NCBI GenBank assembly: GCA_964511945.1
Contig: CAZEHO010000008.1
Location: 1 to 64,000 of the forward strand
Reading direction: 5' to 3'
DNA length: 64,000 nucleotides
Source: CAZEHO01 sp964511945
GTDB taxonomy: Bacteria > Actinomycetota > Acidimicrobiia > Spongiisociales > UBA11373
Numbering within the stretch: the first letter of the stretch is position 1; each line of letters begins with the position of its first letter. A program made the position numbers and the translations under genes. The notes beneath the pieces were generated by a model. The model was not told where the DNA came from. It worked only from the letters and a program-made list of their open reading frames with translations, and ran no database searches. This document shows, piece by piece, positions 43,830 through 52,610 of this stretch.

Positions 43830-44024
43830 CTAGCGGACCTCGGACGCCCGAGCCCAGCAGGTCACGCAAAGGTATCCGGCGTCGTGATGAATGCCGTCGC
43901 GACCGGCGGTGCCGGCGCAACCGCTGCACCTGCTGGTGAGGAAATCCTCTGCGATCCGCACGAAGGGACCGTCACCCGAGAAGAGGTCGCGGATGAGGAG
44001 GCCGGGGCGGGTTCCGTTGCTCAT
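43830..44024 (-). CDS. Small zinc-ribbon-like protein
   Basis: 64 residues with two C-x2-C pairs (Cys33/36 and Cys53/56) that suggest a zinc ribbon. TAGCCT 9 nt before the ATG fits the leaderless pattern of this genome. Both antisense and plus-strand frames here look less protein-like. Function unknown. Confidence 0.5.
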   Translation of the reverse strand: MSNGTRPGLLIRDLFSGDGPFVRIAEDFLTSRCSGCAGTAGRDGIHHDAGYLCVTCWARASEVR

Positions 44025-44033
44025 GAGCGGAGG

Positions 44034-44039
44034 AGGCTA
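44034..44039 (-). promoter_or_regulatory. Possible leaderless -10 box for the zinc-ribbon gene
   Basis: TAGCCT on the minus strand, 9 nt before the ATG at 44024. Confidence 0.3.
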
Positions 44040-44068
44040 TCGCGAACGCGGCAGTTGTACCGGCAGTG

Positions 44069-44782
44069 CTACCCGGCCTCGAAGAACATGTCGTAGTACG
44101 GGGTGCCCTCGTATCGAGCGATGAGTTCGTCGAAGTTCAGCACGACCTCGCGCAGGTCATCCGGAGTCAGCTTGCCGACACCCGACTCCAGCCCGGGCAT
44201 CGGTTCGACCCCGACCGCCTCGAAGAACTCCGCTGTCACCTCATTGGGGTGGTACCGGAGGTGCTGGTAGTCGACCTCAAAGGGTTCGATCCCAACCCGA
44301 TCGAGGGCATCCTCCATCTCCTGCTCGCGGTACCCCAGACTGCGGAGACGCCCCGCGAAGTCCTCGATATCGATCGCAGCCGGAGGGGGCCGTTCCATCC
44401 CCGTCCAGAGGTTCACCTTCCCGGAGACCTCCCGGAGCTGCCGGCCTCTCAGGACGGAAACGATGCGGCGCACGAGGTTGGGCCGCCGCATCACGAAGAA
44501 CACCGGGTCGTACTCCTGCATGGTGCCGAGCAGAGCATCAGGCTCGTGGAAGTGCCAGATACGGTCCTTGAAGCCGATCGCGGCGTCCGGATGCGATTCC
44601 CGCCGGCTCTCGAAATAGTCACGCACCGCTTCGACCTGCGCCTCGTGGGTTTCCCCTCGTTGCAGCGTTTCCATCCGGCCGATCACCTGCGGATGCTGGC
44701 GAACGAGATCGACGAAGTGGGTGCTCCCGGACCGGCTCTCCATGAGAACGACGAAGTACCGTCCGGTGGACTCGGTGCTCAT
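44069..44782 (-). CDS. Sulfotransferase-family protein
   Basis: 237 residues. MESRSGST (14-21) matches the 5'-phosphosulfate loop of PAPS-dependent sulfotransferases, and FFVMRRPNLVRRIVS provides the second PAPS contact (R-x-P/N-L-x-x-x-x-S). The sequence is closest in style to Stf0/trehalose 2-sulfotransferase-type bacterial enzymes. The acceptor is unknown; PAPS-synthesis genes are not in the window. TATACT lies 8 nt before the ATG. Confidence 0.82.
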   Translation of the reverse strand: MSTESTGRYFVVLMESRSGSTHFVDLVRQHPQVIGRMETLQRGETHEAQVEAVRDYFESRRESHPDAAIGFKDRIWHFHEPDALLGTMQEYDPVFFVMRRPNLVRRIVSVLRGRQLREVSGKVNLWTGMERPPPAAIDIEDFAGRLRSLGYREQEMEDALDRVGIEPFEVDYQHLRYHPNEVTAEFFEAVGVEPMPGLESGVGKLTPDDLREVVLNFDELIARYEGTPYYDMFFEAG

Positions 44783-44790
44783 TCGCGGGG

Positions 44791-44796
44791 AGTATA
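44791..44796 (-). promoter_or_regulatory. Leaderless -10 box for the sulfotransferase gene
   Basis: TATACT on the minus strand, 8 nt before the ATG at 44782; a near-consensus -10. Confidence 0.5.
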
Positions 44797-44856
44797 TGCC
44801 GGGCCCCCGAAGCCACCCCGGGGCACCAGAACGCCAGATTCGCCCAGGAGGAATCA

Positions 44857-45252
44857 GTGTCCGTACCCCTGCCGGAAGCGGCCAAGCGAGTAATCGACGA
44901 CCGCACTTTTGCCCACCTCGCCACCATCGACGGCAATGGGTGGCCCCATGTCACCGCGATGTGGATCGACCGCGATAACGACCTGATCGTCTTCAACACA
45001 CTCGAGGGAAGGGCGAAGTGGCGCCACATACAGGAGGACCCCAGGGTGGCGATCTCGCTGAGCCCACCCGGCGACGACTACCTGAATCTCCTGATCAAGG
45101 GCAAGGTCATCGAGATGCGGACCAGCGACGGCAAGGCGGTGATCGACCGCCTGTCGCGCAAGTACCGGGGACGCGATTACGACTGGCTGAAGCCCGGCGA
45201 TGTGCGGGTCACCGTCATCGTCGAGCCGATCTCGGTGGCCGAGAACCCGTAG
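44857..45252 (+). CDS. PPOX-class F420/FMN-dependent oxidoreductase
   Basis: 131 residues of the split-barrel flavin-binding fold. FAHLATIDGNGWPHVTAMWI and the KWRHIQEDPRVAIS segment match the PPOX class of F420-dependent enzymes of Actinomycetota. It probably binds F420 or FMN and reduces a small substrate, but which is not clear. AGGAGG lies upstream of the GTG start. Confidence 0.85.
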   Translation: MSVPLPEAAKRVIDDRTFAHLATIDGNGWPHVTAMWIDRDNDLIVFNTLEGRAKWRHIQEDPRVAISLSPPGDDYLNLLIKGKVIEMRTSDGKAVIDRLSRKYRGRDYDWLKPGDVRVTVIVEPISVAENP

Positions 45253-45327
45253 TTCGGATCGCCCGGGCACCGGACTGCAGTTCCGTTCCCCCGGTACCCT
45301 GCGAGGGTCCGCCGATCTGAGGTCTCG

Positions 45328-45996
45328 ATGCACATCCCCGACGGATTCATCAACGTCCCGACCTCCGCCGGCTTTGGCGCCGCAGCGGCCGGCGGCCTCT
45401 GGTTCAGCCTGCGACGCACCGCAGCCATCCTCGACGACCGCAGGATCCCTCTCGCAGGACTCGCCGCCGCCTTCATCTTCGCGGCGCAGATGATCAACTT
45501 CCCGGTGGCTTCCGGCACCAGTGGCCACCTGATCGGGGCCGTGCTGGCCACCGTGCTGCTGGGGCCGTGGCTCGGGTCGGTGGTACTCACCGTCGTCCTC
45601 GTGGTCCAGGGGATCTTCTTTGCCGATGGGGGCCTGAGCGCAATCGGACTCAACGTCTTCAACATGGCGCTGATTGCCACGTTCCTCGGCTACGGGATGT
45701 TCGCCCTGTTCCTTCGGGTGCTCCCGCCGCGCATGGGATCGGTGGTTGTCGGCGCCGGGATTGCCGCCGGCCTCTCCGTGCTGCTCGCAGCGGCGGGTTT
45801 CTCGCTGCAGTACTGGATCGGCGGGGAGGGTGGAGTCGACGCCGGCAGGGTGACGGCGGCAATGCTCGGGGTGCACTCCCTCATCGGCATCGGTGAGGGG
45901 ATCATCACCGCATTCGTCGTCGGTGCGGTCGTTCGGGTGCGCCCGGACCTCGTTGCCGGCACGGCCAGGCCAAGTACGGAGCCGGTCGATGGATAG
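45328..45996 (+). CDS. cbiM: Cobalt/nickel ECF transporter, substrate-specific CbiM
   Basis: 222 residues. The N-terminal MHIPDGF is the metal-binding signature of CbiM/NikM, in which the amino group, His2 and a further His bind Co2+ or Ni2+, so the start is certain. About six membrane helices. It begins an operon cbiM-PDGLE-cbiQ-cbiO with overlapping genes. The metal cannot be told from sequence alone. A TACCCT box about 29 nt upstream may be the -10. No cobalamin riboswitch fits in the 75-bp gap. Confidence 0.94.
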   Translation: MHIPDGFINVPTSAGFGAAAAGGLWFSLRRTAAILDDRRIPLAGLAAAFIFAAQMINFPVASGTSGHLIGAVLATVLLGPWLGSVVLTVVLVVQGIFFADGGLSAIGLNVFNMALIATFLGYGMFALFLRVLPPRMGSVVVGAGIAAGLSVLLAAAGFSLQYWIGGEGGVDAGRVTAAMLGVHSLIGIGEGIITAFVVGAVVRVRPDLVAGTARPSTEPVDG

Positions 45997-46306
45997 GCGC
46001 TTAGGTTGGTTCATCGCCATCGGCCTGCTCCTGGCACTGCTGACCGCCGGATTCGTCAGCAGATTTGCCTCATCGGAACCCGATGGACTCGAGCGAGTGG
46101 CCATCGATGAAGGCTTTGCGGATTCCGCCACCGACCACCCGCTCGACGATTCACCCCTGGCGGACTACGCCGTCGAAGGCTTCGAGGACGGCGACGCCAG
46201 CACCGGTCTTGCAGGCGCTATTGGTGTCGTCATCACCGCAACGGCGGTCACGGTGATGCTGTGGGGCATCCGGAAGTTCACCGTGGGCCGCCGGCAACCG
46301 GATTGA
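45989..46306 (+). CDS. PDGLE/CbiN-like small component of the metal transporter
   Basis: 105 residues with a membrane helix at each end and the PDGLE motif (EPDGLERVA) in the outside loop. It replaces or extends CbiN, which is needed for CbiM function in many systems. Its ATG overlaps the cbiM stop by 8 nt. cbiQ follows after 7 bp. Confidence 0.9.
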   Translation: MDRRLGWFIAIGLLLALLTAGFVSRFASSEPDGLERVAIDEGFADSATDHPLDDSPLADYAVEGFEDGDASTGLAGAIGVVITATAVTVMLWGIRKFTVGRRQPD

Positions 46307-46313
46307 ACATGTC

Positions 46314-47078
46314 ATGAGCGGCGGACACGTCCACGCCCTGTACCACCATGCGTCGAGCCCGCTCCACCGGCTCCGGCCCGAGGTGAAGCTCCTCGCCTGT
46401 CTCCTGTTCGTCGCGGCGGTGGTGGCCACTCCGCGCGAAGCGATGTGGGCGTTCGGCGGGCATGCACTGCTCGTGATCGCCGCCGGCGCCGCCGGCCGGC
46501 TTCCTCCGGGTTTCATCGCCCGCCGGATGCTGATCGAGATCCCGTTCCTGCTGTTTGCGATCGCACTTCCGTTCTTTGGGCGGGGAGAAAGGATCGACGT
46601 CTGGTTCCTATCGCTCTCCCGCGAAGGACTGTGGGGCGCATGGAATGTGATCGCCAAGGCCACGCTCGGGGCGGCGGCGGCCATCGTCCTCTCGGGCACG
46701 ACACAGGTGCCGGAGTTGCTGCGAGGGTTTGAGCGGCTCCGAATGCCCCGGGTGATCGTGTCGATCATGGGGTTCATGGTCCGTTACCTCGATGTGGTGA
46801 TCGGCGAGTTGCAGCGGATGCGAGTCGCCCTCCGCAGCCGCGGATACGCACCGCGCTGGATCGGCGAGTCGCGGGCACTGGCCGCCACGGCCGGAACCCT
46901 ATTCGTCCGCTCCTACGAGCGCGGTGAGCGGGTGTACCTGGCGATGCTGTCCCGCGGTTTCACCGGATCGCTTCCGGACCTCGGCGCGGGCGGAGCGCCG
47001 GCGGCGCAGTGGCTGGGTTCGGTCGCCGTCGGTGTGGTTGCAGCTGCACTGGCCGCCGCTGGTTGGGCGCTGCGATGA
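46314..47078 (+). CDS. cbiQ: Cobalt/nickel ECF transporter, transmembrane CbiQ
   Basis: 254 residues with about five membrane helices, the T component. The coupling helices are seen as ALRSRGYAPRW and AMLSRGFTG, the two A-R-G motifs that dock on the ATPase. Its stop overlaps the cbiO start (ATGA). Confidence 0.93.
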   Translation: MSGGHVHALYHHASSPLHRLRPEVKLLACLLFVAAVVATPREAMWAFGGHALLVIAAGAAGRLPPGFIARRMLIEIPFLLFAIALPFFGRGERIDVWFLSLSREGLWGAWNVIAKATLGAAAAIVLSGTTQVPELLRGFERLRMPRVIVSIMGFMVRYLDVVIGELQRMRVALRSRGYAPRWIGESRALAATAGTLFVRSYERGERVYLAMLSRGFTGSLPDLGAGGAPAAQWLGSVAVGVVAAALAAAGWALR

Positions 47079-47830
47079 GCGTTCCCACCGTCGAGATGCG
47101 GGGAGTCGGGTTCTCCTACCCCGACGGGCTCCAAGCCCTCGATGGGGTCGACCTCCACGTCCACCCCGGGGAACGGGTAGCCCTCCTCGGGCCGAACGGC
47201 GCCGGCAAGACCACCCTGGTGCTCCACCTCAACGGCATCCTGACCCCGGAACGCGGATCGGTGGCCATCGGCGGGCTCCCGGTGGCTTCGGAACACCTCC
47301 TCGAGGTCCGGCGCCGGGTGGGCATCGTGTTCCAGGACCCCGATGACCAACTGTTCATGCCGACCGTTCGCGACGACGTTGCGTTCGGTCCGGCCAATCT
47401 GGGGTTGCGCGGCGACGATCTGGACCGCCGGGTCGACGAGGCACTGGGTGCGGTGGGCATGGCCGATCGGGCGAACCGGGCACCTCATCATCTGTCGTTC
47501 GGCGAGCGCCGGCTGGTCGCCATCGCCACCGTCCTGGCGATGGAACCGGAGATCCTGGTGCTCGACGAGCCCTCGGCCAACCTCGATCCGGCGGGCCGGC
47601 GCGAACTGGCCGATGTCCTCCGCCGGCTCGAGATCACCATGTTGATGGTGACTCACGACCTGCCCTACGCGCTGCAACTCTGCTCTCGCGCAGTGGTGAT
47701 GAACCGGGGAACGATCACCACCGACGGACCGATCCGGTCGGTACTGCGGGATCGCGACCTCATGGCGGCGAATCGGTTGGAGCTGCCCTTCGGTTTCGAC
47801 CGCGATCTGCTGCTCGGCGATCACGAATAG
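47075..47830 (+). CDS. cbiO: Cobalt/nickel ECF transporter, ATPase CbiO
   Basis: 251 residues. Walker A GPNGAGKTT, Q-loop VFQDPDDQLF, signature LSFGERRLVAIATVL and Walker B LVLDEPSANLDP, a standard CbiO set. The ATG at 47075 overlaps the cbiQ stop; the longer open frame is in-frame read-back. It drives the CbiMQ complex for cobalt or nickel uptake, which could feed B12 synthesis or urease/hydrogenase enzymes not seen here. Confidence 0.94.
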   Translation: MSVPTVEMRGVGFSYPDGLQALDGVDLHVHPGERVALLGPNGAGKTTLVLHLNGILTPERGSVAIGGLPVASEHLLEVRRRVGIVFQDPDDQLFMPTVRDDVAFGPANLGLRGDDLDRRVDEALGAVGMADRANRAPHHLSFGERRLVAIATVLAMEPEILVLDEPSANLDPAGRRELADVLRRLEITMLMVTHDLPYALQLCSRAVVMNRGTITTDGPIRSVLRDRDLMAANRLELPFGFDRDLLLGDHE

Positions 47831-47901
47831 CCCCTCGAGGAGGCCTTGCGGCGGGGCTCACCGGCCTCAAGAAGGTGGTCCGGCCTGCCGACGATCTGTG
47901 C

Positions 47902-49125
47902 ATGACACTGGCTGCAAACGCGCCGCCCTCGGTCGTCGCGCCCCGCGATGGGCCGCGCCGCGTGCTCTTCGTCGACGCCGAGCCCGACCGCCTGGAAGAG
48001 GCGCAGCGGTCGCTCAGTGCCGTCGGTGGCGACTGGGATGCCAGGTATCTCGTCGGAGGCTCCGCCGCCTTGACCGCCCTCGACGACGAGCCCGTCGACA
48101 TTCTGGTGACGGCGCTGCACATGCCGGAGGTCGACGGCACCGAACTCCTCCAGGCTGCCCGCCGTAGCCACCCGGAGACCGTCCGCATCGTGGTCGCCGG
48201 CAAGACGGATCAGCAGGCGAGCTTGAAACTCACCGGCATCGCCCACCACTTCCTCACCCGGCCCTACCCGCCGCAGCAGCTTCTCGATGTGATCGATCGG
48301 GCAGTGGTCCTTCGCGAGCGCCTGCGCAGTCCGGCACTGATCGAACTGGTCTCCGGAATGCGAACGCTTCCGTCGATGCCGGCGCTGCATTCCAAAGTCG
48401 TCTCGCTCGTCATGTCCCCCAACTCGTCACTCGCCCAGATCGGCGACGTCATCGCCCGCGATCCCGGCATGAGCGCAGAGGTGCTGCAGCTAGTGAACTC
48501 GGCCTTCTTCGGGCTGCGGCGCCGGATCACCGACCCTTCCCAGGCCGTCACCCTGCTCGGGATCAACACGGTGATCGCATTGGTCCTGGGCGTACACATC
48601 TTCTCGCAGATGCAGGCACCGAAAGGGCGTCACGAGGAGATGGATGCGCTCTACCGCCACGCCCTGGTCGCAGCCTCTGCCAGCCGTGAGATCGCACACG
48701 CCGAAGGGCAGAACCGGGATTCGGTGAGCGACTTCTACCTCGCCGGCATGCTCCACGACGCCGGGCGTCTCGTGCTGGCAACGAACTACCTGGACGAGTA
48801 CGCCGCCACCCTCGAGTCGGCCGATCCACTGCTGGCGGAGGTCGAACGTTTCGGAGCGAGTCATCAGGATGTCGGCGCATACCTGCTCGGCCTGTGGGGA
48901 CTCCCCGACCCGATCGTCGAAGCCGCCGCGTTCCATCATCATCCGGCATTCGCGCCGGGGCGGGAGTTCACCCCTCTCGCCGTGATCCACGCGGTATCGG
49001 CACTGATGGAAGCGCCGGAGGATGAGCGGCCGCATCTCGACAGCGCGTACCTGAACGAAGTCGGGGTCGGCACGCACATCGACGGGTGGATCGGAGCCGT
49101 CGAGTCCGCCCAGCACAGCCGGTAG
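47902..49125 (+). CDS. HDOD-domain protein with degenerate receiver domain
   Basis: 407 residues from the ATG at 47902 (GTG at 47875 is the alternative). The N-terminal receiver fold (about 20-140) lacks the phospho-acceptor Asp: the usual VVVSDMRMP block reads VTALHMP with Ala71, the acidic pair is VDAEP, and the conserved Lys is Arg in RPYPP. The HDOD domain follows (about 150-350): LPSMPALHSKV, ARDPGMSAEVLQLVNSAFFG and AGMLHDAGRLVL. It likely works without phosphorylation as a signalling scaffold. No kinase adjoins it. Confidence 0.85.
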   Translation: MTLAANAPPSVVAPRDGPRRVLFVDAEPDRLEEAQRSLSAVGGDWDARYLVGGSAALTALDDEPVDILVTALHMPEVDGTELLQAARRSHPETVRIVVAGKTDQQASLKLTGIAHHFLTRPYPPQQLLDVIDRAVVLRERLRSPALIELVSGMRTLPSMPALHSKVVSLVMSPNSSLAQIGDVIARDPGMSAEVLQLVNSAFFGLRRRITDPSQAVTLLGINTVIALVLGVHIFSQMQAPKGRHEEMDALYRHALVAASASREIAHAEGQNRDSVSDFYLAGMLHDAGRLVLATNYLDEYAATLESADPLLAEVERFGASHQDVGAYLLGLWGLPDPIVEAAAFHHHPAFAPGREFTPLAVIHAVSALMEAPEDERPHLDSAYLNEVGVGTHIDGWIGAVESAQHSR

Positions 49126-49138
49126 GAGCCGACGGCCC

Positions 49139-50053
49139 CTACAAGCGTCCGATCAGGTCGTCGAGCGCGGCACGGCGGGTGGCGGCAAAGGTCGCCCGAA
49201 CCCGATCCCCGCACTTGAGTTGCAGTTCGACGTCCGCGTTCCCGTCGCTTCGCTCCTCGAGGAGCGTTCGCTCCACCGAGGCCCGGCGCACGTACGTCCA
49301 GGCGCCGCCGTGGCGGGTTCTCGTGCTCCTGGCCGACTCCTCATCATCACCGATGAGGATGACCTCGTCGGCGGTGAGCAGGAGCAGGTGGGCGGTCGCC
49401 GCCGGATGACGCCGCCGGGACCGCCGATTGGCATCGTCGACGATCTCCGGTTGGGCGATGGCGAACTCGACTATGTCCCCATCGCGCAGCGCCATCTCCG
49501 CGTAGTTGACGAACTTGAGACCGAGTTCTTCGGCAGCGGCCTCGGCTACCGAGGGGTCTCCGGGACCCTCGGGCGGTGTAGGGCGGATGGCATCGATCAG
49601 CGGCATGAACAGGCGGCTGGTCACGTTGTTGAATTCGATGCGGACGGCGTCGGTCCCGTTCGTGCTCTCACCTTCGAAGCCGAACCATGCGCGCAGGAGA
49701 ACCTTGCCGAAGGTGACTCGATCGATCTCCGCGATCGGAAACCGCTTCGTCTTGATCTCCTGACCTCTGGCTTCGGCCACTTCGACGGTGTCCTCGTGAC
49801 GAACGACGACCGAGGCGGGGGTCCAGTTCCACAGCCCCTTCCGCTGTGCCGGAGTGAACACCGCGTACGGGTCGCTGCCGTTGCCCGGGAAGGAGATCCA
49901 ATCGGTGAACGGCTCGGGAACGGGCTTGTCGGGCACGAGTACCTGTGAGAACGTCGCCCGCGCTCCGGTCATCCGACGGGGAGCCACCAACGCCCGAACG
50001 GTCGCTTTCAGGTCGCGGCGCGTTGCCGGTGAGTCCGGGGCGGTGCCTGCCAT
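49139..50053 (-). CDS. Hypothetical protein
   Basis: 304 residues, no signal peptide or membrane helix, mixed alpha/beta composition. The ATG at 50053 is preferred because TACGAT lies 7 nt upstream; upstream ATGs in frame lack support. I recognise no domain. It runs convergent to the HDOD gene and divergent from the DUF2461 gene. Confidence 0.7.
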   Translation of the reverse strand: MAGTAPDSPATRRDLKATVRALVAPRRMTGARATFSQVLVPDKPVPEPFTDWISFPGNGSDPYAVFTPAQRKGLWNWTPASVVVRHEDTVEVAEARGQEIKTKRFPIAEIDRVTFGKVLLRAWFGFEGESTNGTDAVRIEFNNVTSRLFMPLIDAIRPTPPEGPGDPSVAEAAAEELGLKFVNYAEMALRDGDIVEFAIAQPEIVDDANRRSRRRHPAATAHLLLLTADEVILIGDDEESARSTRTRHGGAWTYVRRASVERTLLEERSDGNADVELQLKCGDRVRATFAATRRAALDDLIGRL

Positions 50054-50060
50054 GCAGGAC

Positions 50061-50066
50061 ATCGTA
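50061..50066 (-). promoter_or_regulatory. Leaderless -10 box for the gene at 50053
   Basis: TACGAT on the minus strand, 7 nt before the ATG at 50053. Confidence 0.45.
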
Positions 50067-50106
50067 TCGCCGCGCCGTACCCCTCCCCGAAGAAGTCGGC
50101 CATCGG

Positions 50107-50112
50107 TATGGT
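50107..50112 (+). promoter_or_regulatory. Leaderless -10 box for the DUF2461 gene
   Basis: TATGGT, 6 nt before the ATG at 50119. It faces the opposite promoter at 50061-50066 in the same 65-bp gap. Confidence 0.45.
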
Positions 50113-50118
50113 GCAGCA

Positions 50119-50808
50119 ATGACCGCTCGCAAGCACTTCACCCCCGCAACCTTCGCATTCCTCCGGGATCTCGCCGCCAACAACGACCGGGACTGGTTCA
50201 AGGCCAACCAGGACCGCTACGAGGCGACCGTTCGCGAGCCTGCCATCGCGTTCATCGAGGACTTCGCGGCACCCCTGGAGAAGATCAGCAAGCACTTCTC
50301 CGCCGACCCCCGCAAGGTCGGTGGCTCGCTGTTCCGCATCCAGCGCGACACCAGGTTCAGCAAGGACAAGACGCCCTATAAGACGAACACCGGCGTGCAG
50401 TTCCGCCACATCGCCGGCAAGGACGCGCACGCCCCCGGGTTCTACCTCCATATCCAGCCCGGCGAGTGCTTCGCCGGGATCGGCTTGTGGCGGCCCGAAG
50501 CAAAGGTCGCCAATCAGATCCGCGAGTCGATCGTCGAGGACACGGCCACCTGGAAGCGCGTCGCTCACGGCAAACGATTCACCGGTACGTGGTCACTGAG
50601 CGGGGACTCGCTGAAGCGCCCTCCACGTGGGTTCGACCCCGAGCACCCGATGCTCGAGGACCTGATGCGCAAGGACTTCATCGGGAGCACCCGCCTCACG
50701 CAGAAGCAGATCACATCGCAGGACTTCCTGACCGAGTACACCTCGATGTGCCGCGCCTCGGCACCGTTCATGAAGTTCCTCTGTGAGGCCGTCGGCGTCG
50801 GGTTCTAA
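50119..50808 (+). CDS. DUF2461 family protein
   Basis: 229 residues. The family pattern is clear: FLRDLAANNDRDWFKANQDRYE at the start, RIQRDTRFSKDKTPYKTN in the middle, then FYLHIQPGECFAGIGLWRPE and a C-terminal lysine-rich part. DUF2461 proteins are widespread cytoplasmic proteins of unknown function. The leaderless promoter fixes the start, although the frame is open further upstream. Confidence 0.9.
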   Translation: MTARKHFTPATFAFLRDLAANNDRDWFKANQDRYEATVREPAIAFIEDFAAPLEKISKHFSADPRKVGGSLFRIQRDTRFSKDKTPYKTNTGVQFRHIAGKDAHAPGFYLHIQPGECFAGIGLWRPEAKVANQIRESIVEDTATWKRVAHGKRFTGTWSLSGDSLKRPPRGFDPEHPMLEDLMRKDFIGSTRLTQKQITSQDFLTEYTSMCRASAPFMKFLCEAVGVGF

Positions 50809-50900
50809 GCGCCCGACAGTCGATCGGCTTCGAGCCACAACTCGCCGAACCGACCTCCCTCGGGCCCGTGCCAACGACACCGACGGTACCGGCAGCCCTC

Positions 50901-52589
50901 CTAGGCGGACCTACCCACCTCGGACGGCAGCGGGAACCAGCGGAGATGCTCGAAGTCGGTCCCGACATCCATCGTCGCCGGTTCGGCCGAACTCGCCGGC
51001 TCTCCCCGGATGATCTCCCTCGCCCGATCCAGGTACTCCGCCAGCGCCTCAGTCGGGGCGGTACTCCGGTGTGCGGGGTACTCGATTCCCGTCTCGGTGA
51101 ACGACACGTCGGACAGGCTGAGCGGCGGGTCGGCCGGAGCAAATCGATGGCGCCACAGCCCGGTGGCCGGATCAAAGGTGTACTGCGGCAGCAAGCGCCA
51201 CCCATCCCGGGCAACCAGATGCACCGCTTCGAGGATGAAGTCGAAGACCCGCTCGTCGACGAAGTAGTTGAAGTTCACCCGAACCCAGCCCGGTTTGATG
51301 CCCTCACACCCGCGCGAGATCTCGCGCTCGAATCGGTGAGACCTCTCGATGTCGATGCCGAGCAAGCGATGCCCGTAGGGCCCGGCACATGAACACCCGC
51401 CCCGGGATTGGATACCGAAAAGGTCGTTGAGCAGCGCTACCACGAAGTTGTGATGCAGGTACCGCTCGCCGTACCGAACCACAAAGGACACGATCGACAG
51501 CCGATCGGCATCCGGGTTGCCCAGGATCTCCAGGTTCGGGTTCTCGCTCCAGGAGGCGATGGCCCGCCGGATGAACGACTCCTCCGCCTCCCGAATCGCC
51601 TCGATTCCGACTGCCTCCTTGAGCTTGAAGACGAGACCGGTTCGGATCGCTCCGATGATGTCCGGCGTGCCTCCTTCCTCGCGATGCTCGATGTCGTCGA
51701 GGTAGCGATGCTCGAGCGGGTTCACGTAGGCGACGGTGCCTCCGCCGGGAACGACCGGGACCCGGTTGGTGAACAGTTCGCGCCTGGCGACCAGCACGCC
51801 GGGCGTCCCAGGTCCGCCGATCATCTTGTGCGGCGAGAGAAAGATGGCGTCCTTGTAGGAGAGCGGATCGTCCGGATCGACCGGCCCCATCACGATGCCG
51901 ACGTATGGGGCGGCTGCGGCGAAGTCCCAGAACGACAGCGCACCGTGGCGATGCAGCAGCGACGACACCGCGGCGGTATCGGTGATGATCCCGGTCACGT
52001 TGCTGGCAGCTGAGAAGCTGCCGATGAGCAGCGGCCTGTCGGCATAGCGCGCCAACTCCTCCTCGAGATGGGTGAGGTCGACGTGGCCGTCCGCGTTCTC
52101 TCGGATCGTGACCACGCCTGCGATCGACTCCCTCCACGGCAGTTCGTTGCTGTGGTGCTCGAAGGGGCCGATGAACACGACCGGACGATCACCGGGCGGG
52201 ATCTGCTCGCTCAGCGCGAATCGTTCGTCGAGGTTGGCCGGGAGCCGCAGGTTGAGCACGTTGATCATCCGGTCGATGGCCCCGGTCGAGCCACTGCCAC
52301 AGAACAGCACCGCGTGCTCGTCGGTGGCGCCGACGCACCGTTGCACGATCTCCCGGGCGTCTTCCCGGAACCGGGTGGTCTGCAGACCGGTTCCCGACGA
52401 CTCGGTATGGGTGTTGGCGTAGAGAGGAAGCACCGCTTCCCGAATGAAGTCCTCGATGAAGTCGAGTGACCGTCCCGACGCGGTGTAGTCGGCGTATGTC
52501 ACCCGGCGGGGACCGAAGGGCCCGTCGACCACCTCATCTCGGCCGATGACCGCATCTCGGATGTGGGACAGCAGTGGGGTCGGCTCCAT
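50901..52589 (-). CDS. Aminotransferase class V, cysteine-desulfurase-like
   Basis: 562 residues, longer than SufS/IscS by about 150. PLP-binding Lys lies in LSPHKMIGGPG; the first part has the TYADYTASGRS entry and GPFEHHSNELPW, and the loop RGGCSCAGPYGH near 410 may carry the active-site Cys. A C-terminal extension of about 120 residues contains an all-beta-like region. No scaffold (SufU/SufE) gene is adjacent, so a role in sulfur mobilisation is uncertain. TACCAT lies 8 nt before the ATG. Confidence 0.85.
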   Translation of the reverse strand: MEPTPLLSHIRDAVIGRDEVVDGPFGPRRVTYADYTASGRSLDFIEDFIREAVLPLYANTHTESSGTGLQTTRFREDAREIVQRCVGATDEHAVLFCGSGSTGAIDRMINVLNLRLPANLDERFALSEQIPPGDRPVVFIGPFEHHSNELPWRESIAGVVTIRENADGHVDLTHLEEELARYADRPLLIGSFSAASNVTGIITDTAAVSSLLHRHGALSFWDFAAAAPYVGIVMGPVDPDDPLSYKDAIFLSPHKMIGGPGTPGVLVARRELFTNRVPVVPGGGTVAYVNPLEHRYLDDIEHREEGGTPDIIGAIRTGLVFKLKEAVGIEAIREAEESFIRRAIASWSENPNLEILGNPDADRLSIVSFVVRYGERYLHHNFVVALLNDLFGIQSRGGCSCAGPYGHRLLGIDIERSHRFEREISRGCEGIKPGWVRVNFNYFVDERVFDFILEAVHLVARDGWRLLPQYTFDPATGLWRHRFAPADPPLSLSDVSFTETGIEYPAHRSTAPTEALAEYLDRAREIIRGEPASSAEPATMDVGTDFEHLRWFPLPSEVGRSA

Positions 52590-52597
52590 GACCGGTG

Positions 52598-52603
52598 ATG
52601 GTA
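52598..52603 (-). promoter_or_regulatory. Leaderless -10 box for the desulfurase-like gene
   Basis: TACCAT on the minus strand, 8 nt before the ATG at 52589. Confidence 0.45.
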
Positions 52604-52610
52604 TCCGAGC

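Noticed and set aside
45253..45327. Cobalamin riboswitch before cbiM
   Set aside because: The gap is only 75 bp and has no B12-box-like sequence.
49740..49775. CCTGACCTCTGGC as another heptamer array
   Set aside because: It lies inside a coding sequence and has a single unit match, so chance is likely.
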